Shown: piece by piece, positions 25,448-33,414 of the stretch
Position numbering within the stretch: the stretch's first letter is position 1
Layout of the letters: each line of letters begins with the position of its first letter
Origin: a bacterium
GTDB taxonomy: Bacteria; Electryoneota; Electryoneia; Electryoneales; Electryoneaceae
DNA: 45,714 nt
Reading direction: 5' to 3'
Assembly: GCA_028278125.1 (NCBI GenBank)
Contig: JANQEY010000160.1
Location: forward strand, 1 to 45,714
Translations under genes and position numbers: made by a program
Notes under the pieces: generated by a model
Seen by the model: the letters and a program-made list of their open reading frames with translations, nothing else
Told to the model about the DNA's origin: nothing
Databases searched by the model: none

Positions 25448-26308
25448 ATGCCAAGGATTACTGTTCAACAGCTCATCCTCGCCGGAAGTCATTTCGGTCA
25501 TTTAACCCGCCGTTGGAATCCAAAAATGAAACCGTTCATTTTTATGGAAAAGAACGGTATCTATATCATCGATCTGCAGAAGACACAGGTTCTACTGGAA
25601 AATGCATGTGATGTAGTCGAGAAAATCGTGGAAAAGGGCGACACAGTCCTGTTTATCGGCACAAAAAAACAGGCTAAGGACATTATAAAAAGTGAAGCGT
25701 CCCGTGTGGAAATGCCGTATGTAAACGAACGGTGGCTAGGCGGTATGCTCACCAACTTCGCGACAATCCGTAAATCGGTCAAGAAGCTGGAAAGCCTGGA
25801 GAAAAAAGCTGTTGACGGTACATACGAAAGTATTACCAAAAAAGAACGTCTTTCCCTTGAAAAGCAGAAGGGAAAACTGGAAATAGCGTTAAGTGGTATC
25901 AGGAACATGAAAAAACTTCCTGGCGCCGTATTTGTCGTTGATACTCTCGAAGAGGATATCGGGGTACGTGAAGCGAAAAAACTGGGTATCCCTGTATTCG
26001 CGATTATCGATACAAACTCCGATCCTGACGCGATCGATTACCCGATCCCCGCAAACGACGACGCATACAAATCAATCGGGCTGATTGTTAAAACATTCGC
26101 TGATGCTGTCGCTGAAGGTCTTGCCAAGGTGCAGGCTGTCAAAAAGGACATGCCGGAGCAGGATAAGGGTAAACGTGAAGGCGCACGCAGGAAACCAGGA
26201 CCGAGACGCAGAAGATCTGCCGGTAAGGGTAAAGGTGGTGGCCAGGGTGAAAAGCCAAAAGGCGGAGCTCCGAAAAAAACCCAGCCAAAGGGTAAAGGCA
26301 AAGAGTAG
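25448..26308 (+). CDS. rpsB: 30S ribosomal protein S2
   Basis: A full S2 with a C-terminal extension, 286 residues. Family blocks are LILAGSHFGHLTRRWNPKMK, GIYIIDLQKTQVLLENA, VLFIGTKKQAKDIIKSEA, NERWLGGMLTNFATIRKSV, LPGAVFVVDTLEEDIGVREA and VFAIIDTNSDPDAIDYPIPA. The last 50 or so residues are a Lys/Arg/Gly/Pro-rich tail (RRKPGPRRRRSAGKGKGGG), beyond the usual end of the protein. AAGGAG lies 5 nt before the ATG. It is the head of the conserved rpsB-tsf-pyrH-frr order, behind a structured leader. Confidence 0.97.
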   Translation: MPRITVQQLILAGSHFGHLTRRWNPKMKPFIFMEKNGIYIIDLQKTQVLLENACDVVEKIVEKGDTVLFIGTKKQAKDIIKSEASRVEMPYVNERWLGGMLTNFATIRKSVKKLESLEKKAVDGTYESITKKERLSLEKQKGKLEIALSGIRNMKKLPGAVFVVDTLEEDIGVREAKKLGIPVFAIIDTNSDPDAIDYPIPANDDAYKSIGLIVKTFADAVAEGLAKVQAVKKDMPEQDKGKREGARRKPGPRRRRSAGKGKGGGQGEKPKGGAPKKTQPKGKGKE

Positions 26309-26350
26309 ATTTAAATATAATTGTTAAACTGAACATATACAGGTAGTAAA

Positions 26351-27217
26351 ATGGAAATATCAGCAAAAGATGTAATGGCACTGCGGAAAAAAACCGGTGC
26401 CGGGATGATGGACTGTAAAAAAGCATTAAAAGAAACTGAAGGCGATTTTGACGCCGCTATTAAATATCTCCGTGAAAAGGGAATGGCAGCCGCGAAAAAA
26501 CGTGCTGAAAAACAGGCCAGCGAGGGTAGAATTGTTATTCGTACGGATGAAAGCGGAAATGCCGCAATGGTTGAGGTAAACAGCGAAACCGATTTTGTTG
26601 CAAGGAACAGTGAGTTTGTAGCTGTTGTTGATGGGCTTGCCGGCCAGGCAATTGATCTGAGTGACAAAGCTGATGATACTTTCCTGATTCCGGTTGACAA
26701 CTTCAATATTGACGACCTTAAGGAACTTTCGGGAAAATTGGGAGAGAATCTTCAATTTAATCGTGCCGGATTAATTTCTGCTGGTGACGCGGGTATGATT
26801 GAGAGTTATATTCATCCCGGCGATATGCTTGGTGTCCTTGTACAACTCGATGGTGATTCAGCTGCTGTTAAAACTGACGCGGCAAAAACACTGGCGCATG
26901 ATCTTGCATTACAAATTGCTGCTGCTGCACCTGAATACGTCCGTCGTGAAGAGGTACCACAGGATCGTATTGACAAGGAAATTGAGATTTATAAAAACCA
27001 GATGCGGAACGAAGGTAAGCCGGAAGCTATCCTCGACAAAATTGCTATGGGCAAAATTAATAAGTACTACGAGGAATCCTGTTTGACCGAACAGCTTTAT
27101 GTAAAAGAACAGAAAACCAAGGTTTCCGCAAGAATTTCTGAAGCGGCTAAAGAAGCTGGTGGCGATTTGAATGTTGTCCGTTTCCTCAGGTTTAAAGTTG
27201 GAGAAGGAAATAATTAA
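26351..27217 (+). CDS. tsf: Elongation factor Ts
   Basis: Nucleotide exchange factor for EF-Tu, 288 residues, full length. The N-terminal UBA-like domain reads [20 protein letters not shown] and the exchange core contains [16 protein letters not shown], the family's TDFVAR signature. Two dimerisation-type subdomains follow ([37 protein letters not shown]). It lies 42 nt after rpsB and its TAA shares one base with the pyrH ATG (TAATG), so the three genes are coupled. Confidence 0.97.
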   Translation: MEISAKDVMALRKKTGAGMMDCKKALKETEGDFDAAIKYLREKGMAAAKKRAEKQASEGRIVIRTDESGNAAMVEVNSETDFVARNSEFVAVVDGLAGQAIDLSDKADDTFLIPVDNFNIDDLKELSGKLGENLQFNRAGLISAGDAGMIESYIHPGDMLGVLVQLDGDSAAVKTDAAKTLAHDLALQIAAAAPEYVRREEVPQDRIDKEIEIYKNQMRNEGKPEAILDKIAMGKINKYYEESCLTEQLYVKEQKTKVSARISEAAKEAGGDLNVVRFLRFKVGEGNN

Positions 27218-27933
27218 TGCCACAATCCCCGTATAAACGTGTTCTGCTGAAACTTTCAGGAGAATCACTGGCCGGCGAAACTAAATATGGTCTGAACGAT
27301 GAGGTTCTGACCCAGTTAAGCTGGGAGCTGAAAGATGTAATGGAACTGGGAGTGCAGCTGGGCATAGTTGTTGGGGGTGGCAATATTTATCGTGGACTGC
27401 AAGCCGCGGGCAAGGGTATGGATCGCGTTCCCGCAGATCACATGGGAATGCTGGCGACGGTGATTAATGCCATCGCGCTCCAGAACTACCTGGAACGTAC
27501 CGGCATTCAGACAAGGGTTCTTTCAGCAATCAACGTTGAGGAACTCGCTGAACCATATATTCGCAGAAGAGCTATCCGTCACCTTGAAAAGGGACGGATA
27601 GTTATTTTTGCGGCAGGTACCGGCAATCCTTTCTTTACAACGGATACAGCGTCCGCCCTTCGTGCCAGTGAAATTGGCGCTGAAGTTCTGCTGAAAGGCA
27701 CTCGGGTTGACGGTGTCTATGATAAAGATCCAGAAAAACATGATGATGCAAAACTGATAAAATCTGCCAGTTTTAATGAAATTATTGGAACGAATATTCG
27801 TGTCATGGACATGACGGCAATTACCTTCTGCCAGGATAATAATATTCCAATACGTGTATTTAATATGACAATTAAAGGCAATCTAATCAAAGTACTGAGT
27901 GGTGAGGAGGTTGGCAGTTTAGTTAACGGTTAA
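27217..27933 (+). CDS. pyrH: Uridylate kinase (UMP kinase)
   Basis: Bacterial hexameric UMP kinase of the amino-acid-kinase fold, 238 residues, making UDP from UMP. Marks are [15 protein letters not shown] (phosphate loop), [37 protein letters not shown], the substrate-side [20 protein letters not shown] and [15 protein letters not shown]. The start overlaps the tsf stop by one base. It is followed by frr after 37 nt, which include a small inverted repeat (TTAACC/GGTTAA). No sign of a missing residue or unusual length. Confidence 0.97.
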   Translation: MPQSPYKRVLLKLSGESLAGETKYGLNDEVLTQLSWELKDVMELGVQLGIVVGGGNIYRGLQAAGKGMDRVPADHMGMLATVINAIALQNYLERTGIQTRVLSAINVEELAEPYIRRRAIRHLEKGRIVIFAAGTGNPFFTTDTASALRASEIGAEVLLKGTRVDGVYDKDPEKHDDAKLIKSASFNEIIGTNIRVMDMTAITFCQDNNIPIRVFNMTIKGNLIKVLSGEEVGSLVNG

Positions 27934-27970
27934 CCATTTTAAACGGTTAATTCCAGTTCCGGAGGAGAAA

Positions 27971-28531
27971 ATGGATATTGATGAAGTCCTTCTTGAGACC
28001 GAAGATCGCATGGATAAATCTGTTCAGGTACTGAGAGAGAATTTTGCCAAGGTACGGACAGGTAAGGCTTCGATAGGGTTATTTGACGGAATTAAAGTTA
28101 ATCTCTACGGAACTGAAATGGCGCTCAACCAGTGCTCCAACCTGATGGCTCCGGAAGCACGCCTGATTATCATCCAACCCTACGATAAAAACTCCATACC
28201 AGCAATTGAAAAAGCAATCCTGACATCTGACCTCGGCCTGAATCCTGTAAATGACGGTACAGTTGTCAGGATAGCAATTCCCACACTTACCGAAGAACGA
28301 CGTAAGGACTTGGTCAAGATTATCCATCGGTACGCTGAAGAAAGCAAAACCGCCATCCGCCAGATCCGCAGGGATGCTAACGATCAGATAAAAAAGGGAA
28401 AAGATGACGGCGGAATCCCCGAAGACCAGATGTACCGCACCCTCGACGACATTCAGAAAATGACCGATGAACATGTAAAAACGGTCGACCAGGTTAAGGA
28501 TGATAAAGAAGCGGAGATTATGGAAGTTTAG
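27971..28531 (+). CDS. frr: Ribosome recycling factor
   Basis: 186 residues, the usual size. It splits post-termination ribosomes together with EF-G. Conserved blocks are VLRENFAKVRTGKASIGLFD, APEARLIIIQPYDKNSIPAI, AILTSDLGLNPVNDGTVVRI and IPTLTEERRKDLVKIIHRYA, followed by the long helical hairpin with RQIRRDAND. GGAGGAG lies just before the ATG. It ends the rpsB-tsf-pyrH-frr block, with a terminator at 28579-28617. Confidence 0.97.
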   Translation: MDIDEVLLETEDRMDKSVQVLRENFAKVRTGKASIGLFDGIKVNLYGTEMALNQCSNLMAPEARLIIIQPYDKNSIPAIEKAILTSDLGLNPVNDGTVVRIAIPTLTEERRKDLVKIIHRYAEESKTAIRQIRRDANDQIKKGKDDGGIPEDQMYRTLDDIQKMTDEHVKTVDQVKDDKEAEIMEV

Positions 28532-28578
28532 GTTTTGTTAAAAATCCAATTTTATTTTTTCAAGGTATACTGAAGTAA

Positions 28579-28617
28579 CCTGGATCGCTTGTGATTTGTG
28601 AATCCGGGATTTTTTGT
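28579..28617 (+). terminator. Terminator after frr
   Basis: CCTGGAT (28579-28585) pairs with ATCCGGG (28602-28608; one G-U pair), followed by ATTTTTTG. The loop is long (16 nt). It closes the translation gene block. Confidence 0.7.
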
Positions 28618-28734
28618 TTGCTTTCACAAAAAAATATTTTACTCCATTAACTTTTTTTACCCTCTTTCACTTGTCCTATTTTTCACATATATTTTCGCGA
28701 AATTTGATTATTTCTTTCAATTCAACTCATTTAA

Positions 28735-28983
<249 letters not shown>

Positions 28984-29015
28984 TCACATCGCGCTAAGGT
29001 TATACAAAAGTCATT

Positions 29016-29051
29016 ATAATGCCCGGTATAAATCCGGGCATTATCTTTATT
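29016..29051 (+). terminator. Strong terminator after the ferredoxin gene
   Basis: A perfect 11-bp stem (ATAATGCCCGG at 29016-29026 with CCGGGCATTAT at 29034-29044) and 7-nt loop are followed by CTTTATT. It lies about 35 nt past the stop codon. Confidence 0.85.
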
Positions 29052-29121
29052 TTATAGCCGCATCCAGCTGATGATTGTACTATATTTGAACTTTGCTTCG
29101 TTTAACTAACCAGACTCCTGA

Positions 29122-30054
29122 ATGATTGTTGCGGTAATCTCAATTTGTATTGGTCTTTTACTCCTCATTGCCGGAGGTGAGGGAACAGTCCGTGGATCAT
29201 CATCCCTGGCAACCAGGCTAAAGGTCCCCCCTTTTATCATTGGTGCTACAATTGTTGCTTTCGGAACTTCAGCTCCTGAACTGGTCGTCACGCTGACTGC
29301 TGCGTTAAAAGGCTCACCCGGATTAGCTTTCGGTAATGTGATTGGCAGTAACATCGCCAACCTCGGCCTGATCCTCGGACTTGCAGCTCTAACACGTCCG
29401 ATAAAAATTGCCGGTCCTACCATTAAACCGGAGAGCCCTGTCATCCTTGCCGTAATGGTTCTGACAGTCCTTTTCTGTTTCAACAACGTGGTATCAAGGA
29501 TTGAAGGAATCATTCTTCTGACCTGCCTTTGTGCTGTAATGCTATTAACGCTTAAAAGAATCGGACAAAAGGATCAGAATCAAGAAGAGAGTTTCGAAGC
29601 CCAATTCAGCACCCCCGTATCATTAATCATTTCCGTTCTCGGGATCGGGGCGTTGATTTATGGTGGTCAATTACTGGTGAATGGAGCAATATTTGTTTCA
29701 CGTGCCATGGGTGTTTCGGAATACCTGATCGGTGTTCTTGCATTAGCTGTCGGCACAAGCCTGCCGGAAGTCGCGGCGTCAGTTTCCGCTGCCCTGCATG
29801 GAAGAGGCGACCTGGCAATCGGCAATGTCTTTGGCAGTAATACTTTTAACGTTTTCTTTGTACTTGGAACAGGCAGCACCATCAGTACGATGGAAGTAGC
29901 ACAAAGCATCAAGCCGGATCTCGGATTTTATATCCTATTGACAATACTTCCTTTCTCAATCCTCTTTTTCAGGCAGAGAATAGGCAGAATGATCGGAATT
30001 TTATTACTTTGTATCTATACTGCCTATGTAATTACGGTAATCGGAGCCTCATGA
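29122..30054 (+). CDS. Ca2+/Na+ or Ca2+/H+ antiporter of the CaCA family (YrbG-like)
   Basis: An inner-membrane cation exchanger of 310 residues with about ten transmembrane helices. The two inverted alpha-repeats of the family are clear: GTSAPE (48-53) with GNVIGSN (71-77), and GTSLPE (about 211-216) with GNVFGSN (about 234-240). Both carry the Glu and Asn residues that bind Ca2+. A short charged loop (KRIGQKDQNQEESF) separates the halves. Exporting Ca2+ is the likely role; the counter-ion cannot be told. The Shine-Dalgarno is weak. The lipoprotein gene at 30070 follows after 15 nt, suggesting an operon. Confidence 0.94.
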   Translation: MIVAVISICIGLLLLIAGGEGTVRGSSSLATRLKVPPFIIGATIVAFGTSAPELVVTLTAALKGSPGLAFGNVIGSNIANLGLILGLAALTRPIKIAGPTIKPESPVILAVMVLTVLFCFNNVVSRIEGIILLTCLCAVMLLTLKRIGQKDQNQEESFEAQFSTPVSLIISVLGIGALIYGGQLLVNGAIFVSRAMGVSEYLIGVLALAVGTSLPEVAASVSAALHGRGDLAIGNVFGSNTFNVFFVLGTGSTISTMEVAQSIKPDLGFYILLTILPFSILFFRQRIGRMIGILLLCIYTAYVITVIGAS

Positions 30055-30069
30055 TAATCGGAAAAATTG

Positions 30070-30957
30070 ATGAAAAGATTCCAGGATTCAAAATTACAGA
30101 TTGTTCTCTTTATTTTATTATTTGTGTTTGTAATCCTCCTGATTACTGCCTGTAATAATGAGATGCCGGACGAATCCTATCCTGAACCAAACCGGGGGAT
30201 TGCCTTGAAAAATATCTCCCTCGTCTATAAACAACAGTTTGATACACAATTAAACAAAATACGCATTAACATGTTATCGGCATCAAACCAGAGTTCCGGG
30301 AGAAACCTGGGATCAGATCAAGTTCGAGACTATCTTGTTGAAGCTTACGACAACAGTGATGTTGGAGATTACCTGCTGGTTATTTCTTCCGTGGACGAAG
30401 ACGGCATTGTTCAACGATCCTATCCGCTTAAATATGATACTACTCTGGCAGGTGAAGATCGGAGTACCTCTAATGTTTTCCAGGATGTTGAAAATAATAT
30501 CCTCGCATCCATCAGTAAAGTGAGTTTCGTGGACAGCAGCAGCTATTTTGATTACCTGGTTCCTGTAATTGAAAACTCACTTTTCAGTGGTTGTATCTGG
30601 AGCTCAGTATCGCTTGATAGCCTTACACGACGGTCTTTTGCTTACACTTCTGTAACATCTTCTGAAGAAGAGGCAGTATTTTTAATTGACTCAGAGGGTT
30701 ATGTAATATTCGATAAAAATCCACTCCTACTCGGCTCAGTTTTCTCTAATGAAGGAATAGATCAAGCTGATACAACACGTCTTTCCGAAAAAATCCTGGT
30801 GGATGAAACAGGATACAGCTGGTACATGTCTGACGATTCTCCAGGGGCGGGAAACACCGGCGGTGAACGGCTTATAGGCTGGTCTCGGTTATTCATTGAA
30901 GATAAGTATTGGACAATAGCAGTGACCGAACCGGTCGAAATAGATAGCCTTCAGTGA
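30070..30957 (+). CDS. Lipoprotein with a Cache-type sensor domain
   Basis: 295 residues from ATG 30070; a TTG directly before it is a less likely start. The N-terminal hydrophobic segment ends in a lipobox, LLITAC, with the lipidated Cys at 28. The C-terminal half has the pattern of a Cache/PDC extracellular sensor domain: EAVFLIDSEGYVIFDKNPLL, then GWSRLFIEDKYWTIAVTEPV. Unlike most Cache proteins it has no transmembrane helix or cytoplasmic output domain, so it must act through a partner or as a binding protein. It sits between the antiporter gene and a TonB-like lipoprotein gene (7-nt gap to the latter). The ligand is unknown. Confidence 0.78.
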   Translation: MKRFQDSKLQIVLFILLFVFVILLITACNNEMPDESYPEPNRGIALKNISLVYKQQFDTQLNKIRINMLSASNQSSGRNLGSDQVRDYLVEAYDNSDVGDYLLVISSVDEDGIVQRSYPLKYDTTLAGEDRSTSNVFQDVENNILASISKVSFVDSSSYFDYLVPVIENSLFSGCIWSSVSLDSLTRRSFAYTSVTSSEEEAVFLIDSEGYVIFDKNPLLLGSVFSNEGIDQADTTRLSEKILVDETGYSWYMSDDSPGAGNTGGERLIGWSRLFIEDKYWTIAVTEPVEIDSLQ

Positions 30958-30964
30958 GGTTCAA

Positions 30965-31453
30965 ATGAATATGAGAAAATACTTCACCCTACTGTTAATT
31001 ATATTATTATCAACAGGTTTATTAGCCGTTTCCTGTTCAAAACAGAAAGCAGAAATAGATGTTCCCCTTGAGGAGGGGAAAATAACTGCTGATGAAAAGA
31101 CTGGTTCAGAGCATGTTGTTTCTCATGACGAACCGGTGTGGATTGCCGGTACAACGTTCAACAAAACTTCAATGCTGGCGACAATACGCCACAGAACTGC
31201 CAGGATCTACCAGATCTACCATCTTTACGAGGAACAAAGTCCCGGGTTAACCGGTAATGTGACTTTGAGTTTTAACATCCATCCGGACGGAACAACAGAT
31301 AATGTTATTATTAAAGAATCAAAATGGTCTGATCCTTCTGGGGAAGCGGTTACGGATAGCCTGTTTAATCATGTATTCAAATGGACATTCCCGCCGGGTG
31401 CTGCAAAACCGATAAACGTCACCCAACCCTGGGAGTTTAACATGGATAAGTAG
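30965..31453 (+). CDS. Probable lipoprotein with TonB/AgmX C-terminal-like domain
   Basis: 162 residues, with GAGG 5 nt before the ATG. The signal peptide ends LLAVSC, a relaxed lipobox with Cys24. After a short acidic linker, residues 68-162 match the AgmX/PglI and TonB C-terminal pattern: IRHRTARIYQIYHLYEEQSP, GLTGNVTLSFNIHPDGTTDN, VIIKESKWSDPSGEAV and FKWTFPPG. These domains usually sit on inner-membrane TonB- or gliding-type proteins. Here a lipid anchor replaces the helix and there is no proline-rich spacer. It probably works with the Cache lipoprotein just upstream. It converges with the beta-helix gene at 31506. Confidence 0.78.
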   Translation: MNMRKYFTLLLIILLSTGLLAVSCSKQKAEIDVPLEEGKITADEKTGSEHVVSHDEPVWIAGTTFNKTSMLATIRHRTARIYQIYHLYEEQSPGLTGNVTLSFNIHPDGTTDNVIIKESKWSDPSGEAVTDSLFNHVFKWTFPPGAAKPINVTQPWEFNMDK

Positions 31454-31505
31454 TAAGGAGTTGTCTGAAAATTGACGTGGGCGCAAAATTCGTTATAATT
31501 ATCTC

Positions 31506-33341
31506 CTATTTTAAAAAGATAACTTTTTCCGTTCTATAATATTTTTCATGAGCTTCAACTTTTACGAAATAAACTCCGCTGGATAAACCTGTCCCATCAA
31601 TCATGAAATTAAAATAACCTCTATCATATTGTCCCTCTGCCAATGACAGGACTACCCTTCCCAGGAGATCAACTACCTGAACTCTTAAGTAAGAACGGTT
31701 GGGCAATCCCACTTCTATTGCAGCTGATGAGTTGAATGGATTCGGATAAACAGAAGAGACTTCGTAAGTATTGGGATACAATGACTTATGATCCTCGACT
31801 ACATCCACAAATGCTGTACCTGTCAATTCAACCAGGTAGGGATTGTTCAGGATAACATCATTATGGAAAATTGAAATCATCCCTGTCAGGTCACCCGCTT
31901 GAGATGGATTCCATTCAATAGTGATAGTTTCATTTGAATCGGGAGGAATTACAATGGGTAACTCGTCTGATATTAATACTGTCTGGATGCTGATATTCTG
32001 AAGATTGACGCTGTCAATTATGGCATATCCTAGACCTTCATTAAATACATTTAACATCCGTTCTTCATTGGCTTCAATCTCCACATCTCCAAAATCGAGG
32101 AGAACATCCAGGAAAATGAGCGATGGTGGAAACTGGTGAAAATACATGGCGCCTATATCCGAAGGAGTACCGTCCGGATCAAGTCCAAATTCAGGTGCCC
32201 CTGCATCAAGACATGGAGAATTCCATGTAAGGGAAAAATTCAATGAATCGGGATCCTCAAATAAAGGATCAAGGAAAATATTCTGATATAGATCGCACGA
32301 ATCGCCATTAAAATTCGTAGTAACAAGCACTCCTGCTTCAGGTGGAGTAATACCTGATAAATCCCCGCCCTCATTTCCATAAAAATCAGAGAAAATGATC
32401 ACTGCGTCATCTTCTTCATCAGTATAAATTCCACTGTTCAGATTATCATATAGCAGCAGGTTTACCATTTGCGCCCCTGAAGAATAGCCGCAGTAGATTC
32501 CTCCTCCTTCAGATTCCGCGCTGTTACCAACTATGGTACATTTTGATATTACTGGAGCTGAGGTTCTGCAGTGAATTCCTCCTCCCTCATCTTCTGAATG
32601 ATTATTAACTATAATGTTTTTAGATATTTCTGTTTCTCCAGGACCATAATTATAAATTCCTCCTCCAAATACCAGGGCGGTATTATCGGCAATATAGCAA
32701 CCACTGATTATCGAACTGGACGAATTATTATAGATTCCCCCTCCATACTCAGAAGTATTTCCTGTTATTATGCAACCGTAGATATTTGCTCCCGACTGGG
32801 ACATCATATACAATCCGCCGCCATCAAGTTCACCGTAATTATCAGTGATAGTAGAATACTCAATACGCGGATGAGCACCATCTCGACATGCTACGCCACC
32901 GCCCCTGATAAAGAGGTTGATATTATCTGTAATAGTACAATGGCTGATTGTTGTATTGGATCCCCAGCAAGCGACACCGCTGGAGTTACTTCCTGTTATA
33001 TAGCAATAATCGAGTCTGCTTGAGTCGGAAGAACTATCATAAAACTCGATGCCACCCCATACACCCTCTTCCACCGGCATGAAGTAAATCATTGAATCTT
33101 CAGTTCCATCCGCATGGAGATATCCATAAATCTCAAATGTAAAATCTCCCTGGAAGACAATATTTGAGCCGGCTTCGATGGTTAGTGAATCAAACTGGGT
33201 AACTGTAATAGGACCAATAACCTGGTAATCATTTGTGGGCAGGACACCAGATAGAGGGCCTTCAAGTTCTTCCTGTGCAAAAGGTATATTTGTAAAGACC
33301 GGGAATATCAGCAAGGATATTATCAACGCTTGTTTCAGCAT
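31506..33341 (-). CDS. T9SS-secreted right-handed beta-helix protein
   Basis: 611 residues with a signal peptide ending near FAQE. Residues 95-320 are a parallel beta-helix of short repeats (GGGIYNN, GGGLYMM, GGGIHCR, GGGIYCG, with CTITDN and CIITGN steps), like polysaccharide-binding or -cleaving helices, but no lyase catalytic set is evident. A closing SPCLDAGAPEFGLDPDG block matches that in the truncated protein at 1-1035. A choice-of-anchor D-like domain follows (LDFGDVEIEANEERMLNVFN), then a type IX sorting domain (VYPNPFNSSAAIEVGLP, LSSGVYFVKV, EKVIFLK). Surface-displayed or secreted; substrate unknown. Confidence 0.92.
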   Translation of the reverse strand: MLKQALIISLLIFPVFTNIPFAQEELEGPLSGVLPTNDYQVIGPITVTQFDSLTIEAGSNIVFQGDFTFEIYGYLHADGTEDSMIYFMPVEEGVWGGIEFYDSSSDSSRLDYCYITGSNSSGVACWGSNTTISHCTITDNINLFIRGGGVACRDGAHPRIEYSTITDNYGELDGGGLYMMSQSGANIYGCIITGNTSEYGGGIYNNSSSSIISGCYIADNTALVFGGGIYNYGPGETEISKNIIVNNHSEDEGGGIHCRTSAPVISKCTIVGNSAESEGGGIYCGYSSGAQMVNLLLYDNLNSGIYTDEEDDAVIIFSDFYGNEGGDLSGITPPEAGVLVTTNFNGDSCDLYQNIFLDPLFEDPDSLNFSLTWNSPCLDAGAPEFGLDPDGTPSDIGAMYFHQFPPSLIFLDVLLDFGDVEIEANEERMLNVFNEGLGYAIIDSVNLQNISIQTVLISDELPIVIPPDSNETITIEWNPSQAGDLTGMISIFHNDVILNNPYLVELTGTAFVDVVEDHKSLYPNTYEVSSVYPNPFNSSAAIEVGLPNRSYLRVQVVDLLGRVVLSLAEGQYDRGYFNFMIDGTGLSSGVYFVKVEAHEKYYRTEKVIFLK

Positions 33342-33414
33342 ACAGCTAAGTCCTCTTATTACTCAGCATACTAAAGCTTACTTCACTCTATTTATTAAGT
33401 AAGTGCCTCAACAG

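Noticed and set aside
26038..26426. Minus-strand Pro/Leu-rich frames opposite the rpsB tail
   Set aside because: They are a mirror of the Lys/Arg/Gly-rich S2 tail codons and have no start signals.
27934..27970. Inverted repeat between pyrH and frr as a terminator
   Set aside because: TTAACC/GGTTAA is AT-rich with a short stem and no T-tract, inside a conserved cotranscribed block.
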